A stretch of 6,410 nucleotides of DNA, from contig JANWHF010000044.1 of assembly GCA_025450555.1 (NCBI GenBank), positions 1 to 6,410 of the forward strand. The letters are read 5' to 3'. Every line of letters begins with the position of its first letter. Position 1 is the first letter of the stretch. The stretch comes from Tepidisphaeraceae bacterium. Its GTDB lineage: Bacteria; Planctomycetota; Phycisphaerae; Tepidisphaerales; Tepidisphaeraceae. A program made the position numbers and the translations under genes. Below the pieces are notes generated by a model. That model did not search any database, had not been told where the DNA came from, and saw only the letters and a program-made list of their open reading frames with translations. Of this stretch, positions 1 through 5,734 are shown piece after piece.

Positions 1-269
1 ATCTGACGACATTGGTGTACGACGCCCGTGAGCATGCCATCGGGTTGATCAAGCAGGAGGCGGACGCGATCGGGGCGGATGACGTGGTGGGCATCAAAAC
101 CTACATCCACGAATTCGGCGGAAGTCTGGTCGAGTTCATGGCGATTGGAACGGCCATCAAGAAACTGCCGGGCGTGAAAACCGAAACGCCGACGCTTCCG
201 CCGCAGGCGATTATTCGGGACAGGGATACGTGGGTGGGCGAGGGGTTCAATATTTCGATGAAGGCGTGA
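1..269 (+). CDS. YbjQ/DUF74-type putative heavy-metal-binding protein, C-terminal part
   Basis: This reading frame is open at the left edge (first full codon at base 3) and stops with TGA at 267-269, so only the last 88 or so residues are present. The visible part runs through AREHAIGLIKQEADAIGADD, then VVGIKTYIHEFGGSLVEFMA and IGTAIKK. This resembles the end of the YbjQ/UPF0145 (DUF74) fold, where an alpha helix with an 'A..LGAnAVvGv' motif is followed by a strand and a 'GG...E..a.GTAv' segment. The family is annotated as putative heavy-metal binding and forms oligomeric rings in solved structures, but its biological role is poorly known. The tail after GTAIKK (about 40 residues, Pro-rich, ending ISMKA) goes beyond the core domain. 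No link to the division genes downstream is evident; 53 bp separate it from the next gene. The family call is by motif memory only. Confidence 0.6.
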   Translation, partial: LTTLVYDAREHAIGLIKQEADAIGADDVVGIKTYIHEFGGSLVEFMAIGTAIKKLPGVKTETPTLPPQAIIRDRDTWVGEGFNISMKA

Positions 270-310
270 GCCAATGTTAATTAAGCCCGGTGATGCGATC
301 GTCCGATAAA

Positions 311-322
311 TGAGGTGAGGAG
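311..322 (+). promoter_or_regulatory. Ribosome binding site deciding the GTG start of the FtsQ-like gene
   Basis: The run TGAGGTGAGGAG directly precedes GTG 323. Its first GAGG (312-315) lies 7 nt from the start codon, a normal Shine-Dalgarno spacing, and the second GAGG lies too close. No comparable purine run precedes the alternative ATG at 362. Confidence 0.5.
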
Positions 323-1297
323 GTGAGCCTGCGCCGCTACGGCCCAGGCCGCGCGGTGCCTATGGCCAAGCCGAAAAAGCAACCGAGCAGGAAGCCGACG
401 GATCCGAAGCGCGCGGCGCTCGTGCGCAAGATCATCCTGCATACGTTTATCGCCTGCCTGTTTTTTGGGGGATTGGGCATAGGGTTCTGGTATGTGCAGG
501 AGTATGTGCAGCGCGATGTGGCCAACCCGACCGAGCCGCCGACGATTGTCATCAAGAATAAGCCGCACTGGATGAGCGATTTCCTGGTGGAAAAGATCGC
601 GGAAACGGCCCGGCCGAAAGTAATGAAATCGGCCTTCGATCGGCAGATGCTGCTGGATGCCAGCGCGGCTTTGGCGCGCAATCCATGGGTGGCGAACGTC
701 AAAGAGGTGCGGCGCGCCTATGGGCGAAAACCCGGAGACGTTCTGGAAATCGACTGCGATTTCCGGATGCCGGTGGCGCTGGTGCGATGGGGATCCTATT
801 ACTGGCTGGTCGATTCCAATGGCTTCAAGCTTCCCGAGCAGTATGAGCCGAAAGATGTGCCAAAAATCGTGCGGATCGAAGAGGGACGCGTGGATATTCG
901 CATCATCGACGGCGTCAAGCGCCCGCCGCCCGAGACGGGGCATAAGTGGAATGGCGATGATCTTGCCGCGGCTTTGGAGATGATTCGATTGCTTTCAGAT
1001 AAGCCCTATGCGCAGGACATTTTGAAGATCAACGTGTCGCAATATGGCTCCGATCGCGAGCCGCAGGTGGTGCTGGTCACGCGCCAGGCGACGGAGGTGC
1101 GCTGGGGACGCGTGCCCAGCGACAAGGATTCGTTCATCGAAGTTTCGACGGCACGAAAGCTGGAGCGTTTACAGTCGCTGTATTCGCGATACCATCGGCT
1201 CGATGCCGGTCATACGGGCGGCATCGACATTCGCTTCGATGAAGTGACCTATCCCGATCCGCCCGGCTCGGGCGCGACGGCGGACAATCGACATTGA
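323..1297 (+). CDS. ftsQ: FtsQ/DivIB-like cell division protein
   Basis: The protein has 324 residues and FtsQ architecture: a basic cytoplasmic tail (1-35), one transmembrane helix (about 36-57), a POTRA-like domain (about 73-150) and a C-terminal beta domain (to about 310). Telling stretches are the 'ARNPWVANVKEVRR' region (118-131), 'RMPVALVRWGSYYWLVDSNG' (148-167), matching the usual 'ER.PVA......Y.vD..G' of FtsQ, and a C-terminal 'EVRWGR...KLERLQSLY...GGIDIRFDEV' region like the end of the family. FtsQ is a bitopic divisome protein that links the early ring to FtsL/FtsB and the FtsW/FtsI synthase. The GTG at 323 has a purine-rich GAGGTGAGGAG just upstream; the in-frame ATG at 362 (MAKPKK) lacks a ribosome site but gives a more usual tail, so the start is uncertain. 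The gene normally lies after murC/ddl and before ftsA; here it precedes mraZ. An unrelated POTRA protein is possible but less likely. Confidence 0.72.
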   Translation: MSLRRYGPGRAVPMAKPKKQPSRKPTDPKRAALVRKIILHTFIACLFFGGLGIGFWYVQEYVQRDVANPTEPPTIVIKNKPHWMSDFLVEKIAETARPKVMKSAFDRQMLLDASAALARNPWVANVKEVRRAYGRKPGDVLEIDCDFRMPVALVRWGSYYWLVDSNGFKLPEQYEPKDVPKIVRIEEGRVDIRIIDGVKRPPPETGHKWNGDDLAAALEMIRLLSDKPYAQDILKINVSQYGSDREPQVVLVTRQATEVRWGRVPSDKDSFIEVSTARKLERLQSLYSRYHRLDAGHTGGIDIRFDEVTYPDPPGSGATADNRH

Positions 1298-2037
1298 CCC
1301 ACTCACCAAGCAGCTCGGGGATTTCTACGGGTTTGCCAGAACCTGACGGGGGAACTGCTTCTTCGACACTGCGGACGAGCGGCGCACTTTTCCTGTGGCT
1401 GGCGTTGCAGCTTGCTGCTCTGGCCATCGCGGCATTCCACTTTCCGTTGTGGGCTCATGCTCCCGAATCTGAGGATCTACTGGCGTTGCAATTTATATTG
1501 GTGACGCAGCTTGGCGGGAGCGCGCTGCTGTTTCCATTGCTGATGGGCTCCTGGCGGCAGACCGTTTTCATCACCGCGAGCAGTTGGCCCGTGATCGTTG
1601 TGGCTGGAATGCTCTCCGCGGTAAGCCTGCGGACGATCGGATTAGCGGCGATGTTCACCACTTTCTGGTTGCTGGCACTCGCGGTGATAACTTGGGCAAT
1701 CCAAAAGCAAGATTTAGGCAGAAGATCTTCAATTCGTCCCCCACTTTCCTCCACAGGTGCCAAATTGATCGCGGTGGCGATGCTTTCAGTCTGGACGATT
1801 GGCGGGCCGCTGATCCTCTTTTGTCGGGTGGAATATTTCGCAGGAGCAGACGCGTTGGCGCCTTGGTCGAAAGCTGCATTTGGCCCAATTTACTCGATTT
1901 TTTCAGCAGTTTTTGATGCCACGACATCTTCATGGATGTCACTTGCGATTGTCTGGCTGCTAGCGATCGTCCTAGGAGGAACCCGTGTTTTGATGACGCG
2001 CGGCTCCACCCAAATCTCACTTCGGCCAATGAGCTAA
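1294..2037 (+). CDS. Polytopic membrane protein of unknown function
   Basis: I do not recognise this 247-residue protein. It has a polar, Ser/Thr/Pro-rich N-terminus (1-28) and six or seven hydrophobic segments at about 29-52, 62-84, 89-111, 113-136, 155-177, a weaker one near 194-208, and 213-234. A basic loop, GRRSSIRPP (142-150), probably faces the cytoplasm. No catalytic motif, ATP-binding site or Cys/His cluster is visible. The TTG start overlaps the stop codon of the FtsQ-like gene (TTGA, 1294-1297), which suggests translational coupling and a shared transcript. The position beside FtsQ and just upstream of mraZ hints at an envelope role, but that is guilt by association only. The gene ends 271 bp before mraZ. 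The 3' part is visibly more AT-rich than the genes around it. Confidence 0.7.
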   Translation: MTHSPSSSGISTGLPEPDGGTASSTLRTSGALFLWLALQLAALAIAAFHFPLWAHAPESEDLLALQFILVTQLGGSALLFPLLMGSWRQTVFITASSWPVIVVAGMLSAVSLRTIGLAAMFTTFWLLALAVITWAIQKQDLGRRSSIRPPLSSTGAKLIAVAMLSVWTIGGPLILFCRVEYFAGADALAPWSKAAFGPIYSIFSAVFDATTSSWMSLAIVWLLAIVLGGTRVLMTRGSTQISLRPMS

Positions 2038-2097
2038 ACCGCTTTGAAAACTTCAGAAAAAATTCGCGATTCAAAATTTCGCAATCCGCAGGACAAG

Positions 2098-2186
2098 TTA
2101 TCCACAGCAAATTCACAGTCGATTGTGGATGAAAATATTCTGTTTTTCTCGGGAAAACCAGTGGGTTTGATGTCGGTTGTGGATTA
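2098..2186. promoter_or_regulatory. Cluster of three DnaA-box-like 9-mers
   Basis: A perfect DnaA box, TTATCCACA, lies on the + strand at 2098-2106. Two one-mismatch copies lie on the - strand: TCATCCACA (complement of 2124-2132) and TAATCCACA (complement of 2178-2186). The 2041-2160 stretch next to them is AT-rich. Three such sites in 90 bp are unlikely by chance. They could let DnaA control transcription of the mraZ cluster, or mark a replication origin. No dnaA, dnaN, gidA or parAB gene is in the window, so the origin reading has no gene-context support. Confidence 0.55.
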
Positions 2187-2232
2187 CTCTCGTCATCCGA
2201 CCCAATTCTTAAGATGCTGCTCGTCTTTTTTC

Positions 2233-2261
2233 TTGAAGCCGGTGGGTGGATGTGGTACAAA
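2233..2261 (+). promoter_or_regulatory. Probable sigma-70-type promoter of mraZ
   Basis: The -35 candidate is TTGAAG (2233-2238). It is separated by exactly 17 bp from the -10 candidate TACAAA (2256-2261). A TGG just before the -10 supplies an extended -10 element. Transcription would start near 2268, giving a leader of about 40 nt before the TTG start of mraZ. Each hexamer matches consensus only in part; the spacing and position are the main support. Confidence 0.45.
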
Positions 2262-2277
2262 GTGCTCCGTTGTGGTG
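2243..2277 (+). promoter_or_regulatory. MraZ-operator-like TGGK repeats with 10-bp spacing
   Basis: TGGGT (2243), TGGTA (2253), a degenerate TGCTC (2263) and TGGTG (2273) start exactly 10 bp apart. In Escherichia coli, MraZ represses its own promoter by binding TGGGN direct repeats separated by 5 nt, which is also a 10-bp period. Here the repeats overlap the spacer and -10 of the candidate mraZ promoter, the right place for autorepression. The match is partial: only the first repeat is a perfect TGGG. Confidence 0.45.
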
Positions 2278-2308
2278 GTGAACAAAATGCAAGTCGGGAC
2301 GAAGGGCT

Positions 2309-2800
2309 TTGAAACACGGACTCCTTTATGGTTCGCATGAGCTGACGATTGATGAGAAGAATCGTTTGCTCATCCCATCGGAGATCCGTAAGCAACTCAG
2401 TCCTGACGGCGAAAGTGAAAAGCTCTTTCTCATTGTTGGCGTCAATCGAAAGATCTGGGCTTATGCAGAGCAGGCCTATGAGGCGCTCTGCGAAAAACAG
2501 ATTTCGGAACTCAGTCCCGATGAAGATGAGCTGATGTTCGATCAGATGAATTTCGCATCAGTCAGCCGGGTTGAGTGGGATAAGCAAGGACGGATTCTGA
2601 TTCCGGAGCGCACGCTCAATCGCACCGGAACCGACAAGGAAGTGACTCTGATCGGAGCGCGCGACCACCTCGAGGTGTGGAACCGCTCCGATTGGGATGC
2701 CTTCGAAACGCAATTGGATCAGCGGCGCGCTGAAATTGCGAAAAAGGCCAGGCAGGCACGAAAGGGTGATGTACGGCCCTTAGGTCAGCAGCCGCAGTAG
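2309..2800 (+). CDS. mraZ: Transcriptional regulator MraZ
   Basis: The 163-residue product has the two tandem SpoVT/AbrB-like half-domains of MraZ. Each carries the family's DxxxR signature: DEKNR at 15-19 followed by LLIPSEIR, and DKQGR at 91-95 followed by ILIPERTL. MraZ forms a ring-shaped multimer, binds repeated operators upstream of its own gene and controls dcw transcription. The start is TTG 2309, with GAAGGG at 2301-2306 directly upstream and an in-frame stop at 2279-2281, so no longer form is possible beyond a few codons. Usual family length is about 145-150; the extra residues form a basic, Gln-rich C-terminal tail (about 140-163). It follows the candidate promoter and operator repeats. 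Unlike the usual tight mraZ-rsmH pairing, the next gene begins 740 bp downstream. Confidence 0.93.
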   Translation: MKHGLLYGSHELTIDEKNRLLIPSEIRKQLSPDGESEKLFLIVGVNRKIWAYAEQAYEALCEKQISELSPDEDELMFDQMNFASVSRVEWDKQGRILIPERTLNRTGTDKEVTLIGARDHLEVWNRSDWDAFETQLDQRRAEIAKKARQARKGDVRPLGQQPQ

Positions 2801-3304
2801 GGAGCCGGGCAGCTCGTTGTGGGCGGCAGTTGACTGAAAAGAAGCTTGACAAGGACCCAAGGATGGTACTTGTTCAAGCGAATGAAGTGAGTAGGTTCGC
2901 CTTCGCAATTCTTTGCTGGCCGTCAAGGCCAGGTATCGGGAAGGCTCGGGCTTAAAAAGTTGGAACAACAGGACACGACCGGCCGGTAACGTGCCCGCAG
3001 ACAGGATGTCTGCAGCCGTTACAAGTCTGGAAGCACTGGCACGGACGCTGGAAGCAAGTGCATCAGATGACGGTTTACCCGCATAAAGCGGGACGATCGC
3101 GGAGCGATTGGCGGGTCGTGGGCAGGTGCCCTCGAATGGCGTATGGGTTGTGAGCCATCCGGCGACACCCACGCCCGCCGCCGGCCGTTGCAGGCATATC
3201 AGGCAAGGACCGCCTGACGCTTGCCCGCAACGACCGGCGCCGGGACATGTTGGTTCGAAGAGAGAAATCCAAATCGCGTTATCAGGAGTCGTCTCACGGA
3301 TGGG

Positions 3305-3331
3305 GCCCTCGATTGCTCAAATCGAGAGGGC
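3305..3331 (+). promoter_or_regulatory. Hairpin that competes with the downstream terminator
   Basis: TCGATT (3309-3314) pairs with AATCGA (3320-3325), and GCCC (3305-3308) with GGGC (3328-3331), leaving a 2-nt bulge and the 5-nt loop gctca. The 3' arm includes GGGC 3328-3331, which is also the 5' arm of the terminator-like hairpin, so both cannot form at once. This is the layout of an antiterminator, but no ligand-binding domain is recognised. Confidence 0.4.
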
Positions 3332-3353
3332 AGGGACGCCCGACTCTATTTTT
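3324..3353 (+). terminator. Possible intrinsic terminator upstream of rsmH
   Basis: GAG (3324-3326) pairs with CTC (3344-3346), and GGGC (3328-3331) with GCCC (3338-3341), around a 6-nt loop. A small internal loop separates the two stem parts. The T run TATTTTTC (3347-3354) follows at once. The stem is short and interrupted, so its strength is uncertain. It would end either the mraZ transcript or the structured RNA. Confidence 0.42.
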
Positions 3354-3540
3354 CACCCTGCCTCGGTCGCGCTCGCAAATCGGCCGCCTCTCTCCATGCG
3401 GCCTCGCGAAAAAGCGCTGGCAATACTATAACACACGCCAGTTCAATCTACTTGCATGGGAGTGCAATCGTTGAACGCCCTCGCCCGCAAGCCGTTGGGC
3501 TTGTCCCTGCTTCCAAACAATCCCCAAACGATTCTCGATT
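3354..3540 (+). other. Spacer before rsmH with further hairpins and a lone -10-like hexamer
   Basis: No protein gene is supported. A six-base all-GC stem pairs 3382-3387 with 3398-3403. CTGGC (3417-3421) pairs with GCCAG (3437-3441), and TTGCA (3452-3456) with TGCAA (3463-3467). TATAAC (3427-3432) matches the -10 consensus at five of six bases but has no convincing -35 hexamer 16-18 bp upstream, so an rsmH promoter here is only possible. No Shine-Dalgarno sequence is seen just before the rsmH ATG at 3541. Confidence 0.4.
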
Positions 3541-4509
3541 ATGCCAAGTCGCCGCAGGCAAAGCAACAGGAATTCTGAAAGCTGTGAGGATTCAGCCCGT
3601 GCAATTGATTCCAATCCTGCCGGACATGACCCGGTATTGATGGATGAAACACTCGGCCTGATATCCGCGCAACCAGGACAGACTATCGTCGATTGCACCC
3701 TCGGCCGCGGCGGACATTCCCAAGCCATCACCGAGCAACTTGGACCCACCGGCCTCCTGATTGCCCTCGACGTCGATCCGCGCAATCTCGAATTCGCCCG
3801 CCAGCGATTGAAAGACAGCTCCTGCCCTATCCGTTTCTTTCATGCAAACTTCGCGGAGTTATCGGACGTGCTCGCGCTGGCCGGCATCGAAAAGGTGGAT
3901 GCAATCCTCGCTGATCTTGGCCTGAGCACCAACCAACTCTTCGATGCACATTACGGATTGTCCTTCGCGCAGTCCATGCCGCTGGACATGCGCATCGATC
4001 CGCGCACGCCGCGAAGCGCGGCCGATTGGGTCAACTCGATGAAGGAAGAGGACCTGGCCAACGTCCTATATCAATTGGCGCAGGAACGCTATTCCCGCAG
4101 AATTGCAAGAAAGATTGTCGAAGCCCGCCGAATTACGCCGATCAACACTACGGATCGCCTGGCCGAGCTTGTGCGCTCGGCAATTCCGTTGCAGGGCGCA
4201 GGCCCGAAACAGATCGATCCGGCAACTCGCACCTTCCTCGCGCTTCGGATGGCCGTTAACGGGGAGGTCGCGAACCTCGATGCCCTTCTGCTCGAGGCGC
4301 CGCGCCGCTTAAAAGCCGGCGGCAGGTTGGCCGTGATCAGTTTCCAGTCAACGGAAGATCGCAAGGTCAAGCAGGCATTCCGGTCGGTGGAGCAGGCCGG
4401 GCTGGCTAAAGTCCTGACGCCCAAACCTATCACTCCCACCGAAGCGGAAGTTGCCCGCAACCCGCGCTCGCGATCCGCCAAACTTCGCGCGATTCAAAAG
4501 CTCAGTTGA
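3541..4509 (+). CDS. rsmH: 16S rRNA (cytosine1402-N4)-methyltransferase RsmH
   Basis: RsmH (MraW) uses S-adenosylmethionine to methylate N4 of C1402 in 16S rRNA at the ribosomal P site. The 322-residue product shows the family motifs in order: HDPVL (29-33), DCTLGRGGHS (51-60, SAM-binding loop), ALDVDP (75-80), ADLGLST (124-130), PLDMRID (147-153), QIDPATRTFLALRMAVNGE (224-242), SFQSTEDR (267-274) and ARNPRSRSAKLR (305-316). The length is typical. The ATG at 3541 is the only ordinary start codon after the upstream stop at 3472-3474 and before HDPVL, and gives a 28-residue basic, polar N-terminal extension. There is no clear ribosome site. Two positions differ from the common form: the His of 'HPATRTFQALR' is Asp, and the His of 'SFHSLEDR' is Gln. 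The LysM gene follows after 49 bp. Confidence 0.96.
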   Translation: MPSRRRQSNRNSESCEDSARAIDSNPAGHDPVLMDETLGLISAQPGQTIVDCTLGRGGHSQAITEQLGPTGLLIALDVDPRNLEFARQRLKDSSCPIRFFHANFAELSDVLALAGIEKVDAILADLGLSTNQLFDAHYGLSFAQSMPLDMRIDPRTPRSAADWVNSMKEEDLANVLYQLAQERYSRRIARKIVEARRITPINTTDRLAELVRSAIPLQGAGPKQIDPATRTFLALRMAVNGEVANLDALLLEAPRRLKAGGRLAVISFQSTEDRKVKQAFRSVEQAGLAKVLTPKPITPTEAEVARNPRSRSAKLRAIQKLS

Positions 4510-4558
4510 GCTGACGACTCCCGCGCGAAGTGGATGCCATCGACGCGAGGGATTGGTC

Positions 4559-5587
4559 ATGACACGCGAAACAAAGATCGGGCTGCTGGTTGGACTGGCT
4601 TTCATTATCGTGATCGGCATCCTGCTTTCGGATTACAACCGCCTGGAAACACAGCAGGCGCCGCTCTACGGCGCGATGCACAATGTGCAGGAAAGCACCG
4701 CGGCTCCCGGCGCGAACGACGCGAATCACGGCGAAGTGGCTGTCGTTCCTCCCCCGTCTCACCAGGCCGCCCCGCGCCAGCCTGTTCCGACGCGCGAAGA
4801 AGTCAACGGATCGCGAGCCGATAAACCGTCAACGGTCATCGTCGTGCGTGCCGGCACCGGTAACCCGCTTCCGCCGGAAGATCATCATCGCAATTCTGAT
4901 ACGGATAATGCCACGCCTGATGACGGCGGGAATGGCACGCAAGTCGTCGTCGGCCCCGGCAAAGATGCGAATTCGGAAACTGAATCGAACAGCTCGCGCG
5001 ACCTTCCACAGGACATCAATACCGTCGCCAATCAAAATCATGAAGAACTGGTGCCGCTCAATCCTCACAACGCTCCTGCCGGAAATAACGGTGGAGCCGC
5101 AACTGCACACAACACGACCGCGCAGACTGAAGGCGGACAACATTACACCGCCGTCGCCGGCGACACGCTCAGCAAGCTCGCCGGCCGATTTATGGGTGGC
5201 AACACCAAGGCCAATCGTGAAGCGCTGATCAAGGCCAATCCATCGCTGCAGAAGAACCCGAACGTGATCGTCACTAACCGGGCTTACATCATCCCGATGG
5301 GAACCGGCGTGACGTCTGTTGCATCCAGCAGCGATAAACCCAGGCCGGCCTCCCCTGCCGCCCCTTCGACGACCAATGAAAAGCCGGCGTCAAATACTCC
5401 GACGTACTGGTACACCGTCAAGGAAAATGACAGCCTCTGGAAGATCGCACAAGACCAGCTTGGCGACGGCAACGCATGGGCCGCCATCAAGGAATTAAAT
5501 AAAGATCTGCTGAAGGGCAAGGAAGACGTTCGCCCGAACATGCGGCTCAAGCTCCCGGCCAAGCCGCTCGCATCTGCTGCGAACTAG
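4559..5587 (+). CDS. Membrane-anchored protein with two LysM domains
   Basis: The 342-residue protein starts at ATG 4559, preceded by GAGG at 4547-4550; the frame is open further upstream but lacks comparable signals. Residues 1-7 are cytoplasmic and 8-24 form a single transmembrane anchor. A long low-complexity linker rich in Pro, Asn, Asp and Gly follows (about 25-192). Two LysM modules come next: residues about 195-245 (YTAVAGDTLSKLAGRFMGG to YIIP) and about 283-336 (YTVKENDSLWKIAQDQLG to LKLP). LysM binds the N-acetylglucosamine of peptidoglycan, so the protein probably spans from the inner membrane to the wall. No hydrolase or peptidase domain is visible. It lies between rsmH and the FtsL-like gene, where most bacteria have no gene, which suggests a lineage-specific role in septal wall binding. 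The function itself is inferred. Confidence 0.85.
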   Translation: MTRETKIGLLVGLAFIIVIGILLSDYNRLETQQAPLYGAMHNVQESTAAPGANDANHGEVAVVPPPSHQAAPRQPVPTREEVNGSRADKPSTVIVVRAGTGNPLPPEDHHRNSDTDNATPDDGGNGTQVVVGPGKDANSETESNSSRDLPQDINTVANQNHEELVPLNPHNAPAGNNGGAATAHNTTAQTEGGQHYTAVAGDTLSKLAGRFMGGNTKANREALIKANPSLQKNPNVIVTNRAYIIPMGTGVTSVASSSDKPRPASPAAPSTTNEKPASNTPTYWYTVKENDSLWKIAQDQLGDGNAWAAIKELNKDLLKGKEDVRPNMRLKLPAKPLASAAN

Positions 5588-5619
5588 TGCGCGGCACGAC
5601 GAGGAGTTTGGGAAGCCAA

Positions 5620-5704
5620 GTTTAGCCGCGACGCGACAGCGAAGCGCTTTCTCCGAGTGCTCTTGAGAAGAGCGGTCAACGGCGTGCAAGCACGCCCGCT
5701 AAAC
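5620..5704. repeat. REP-like palindromic element between the LysM gene and ftsL
   Basis: GTTTAGC (5620-5626) and GCTAAAC (5698-5704) are perfect inverted ends of an 85-bp block. Inside are GCTCTT/AAGAGC (5659-5664 with 5668-5673), a larger stem AGCGG/CCGCT (5671-5675 with 5696-5700) around GGCGTG/CACGCC (5681-5686 with 5691-5696), and a GCG-rich stretch at 5626-5648. This has the look of a dispersed intergenic REP-type element, but only one copy is in the window. The folded RNA could also stabilise or partly end the upstream transcript; no T run follows. Confidence 0.42.
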
Positions 5705-5734
5705 GAATTCGATTGACATTCAACTGCACACGTC

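Larger units (their letters stand above)
2825..3353 (+). ncRNA. Candidate structured RNA or long rsmH leader between mraZ and rsmH
   Basis: The stretch has no credible protein gene but many stable hairpins. Stems seen: 2844-2853 with 2869-2879 (one bulge); 2916-2921 with 2927-2932; 2986-2991 with 3017-3022, enclosing 2997-3003 with 3007-3013; 3033-3037 with 3057-3061; 3078-3082 with 3088-3092; 3094-3100 with 3104-3110; 3136-3140 with 3154-3158; and a long arm 3179-3191 with 3227-3239 that encloses 3193-3196/3222-3225 and 3199-3204/3212-3217. Segments between stems are A-rich on the + strand (such as near 2953-2972 and 3260-3274), as expected if that strand is the RNA, and a terminator-like hairpin with a T run ends it. 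RNase P RNA, tmRNA, 6S and SRP RNA were considered; their conserved cores were not found. Boundaries are approximate. It may be a free RNA or a cis-acting leader. The identity is unknown. Confidence 0.5.

Noticed and set aside
281..943. 220-codon open frame on the - strand, and a similar one at 1655-2395
   Set aside because: They lie opposite the well-supported FtsQ-like gene and across the membrane protein, spacer and mraZ start; they are antisense shadows without recognisable domains.
2780..3172. 130-codon open frame on the - strand between mraZ and rsmH
   Set aside because: No recognisable domain, it overlaps the mraZ end, and the same bases form many inverted repeats; it fits a by-product of a GC-rich structured RNA.
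3250..3275. T-arm-like GGTTCGAA (tRNA or tmRNA 3' end)
   Set aside because: No matching 5-bp T stem, acceptor stem or CCA end surrounds it.
2825..3300. RNase P RNA (rnpB), which lies near mraZ in some bacteria
   Set aside because: A weak likeness exists at 2938-2952 (GGGAAGGCTCGGGCT) and near 3262, but the conserved GAGGAAAGTCC, the AAGGGTGAAA region and ACAGAA core elements are absent on both strands. A covariance-model scan would be decisive.
3108..3640. Overlapping + strand open frames (3108-3431, 3221-3640, 3247-3474)
   Set aside because: They overlap each other in different frames and the last-ending one runs into rsmH; none has a ribosome site or family resemblance.
4499..4512. Inverted repeat AGCTCA-gt-TGAGCT over the rsmH stop codon
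   Set aside because: The 2-nt centre is too tight for a stable full hairpin and no T run follows; probably chance.
5713..5718. Perfect -35 hexamer TTGACA before the FtsL-like gene
   Set aside because: The matching -10 position (5735-5741) falls on the start codon and has no TATAAT-like sequence.
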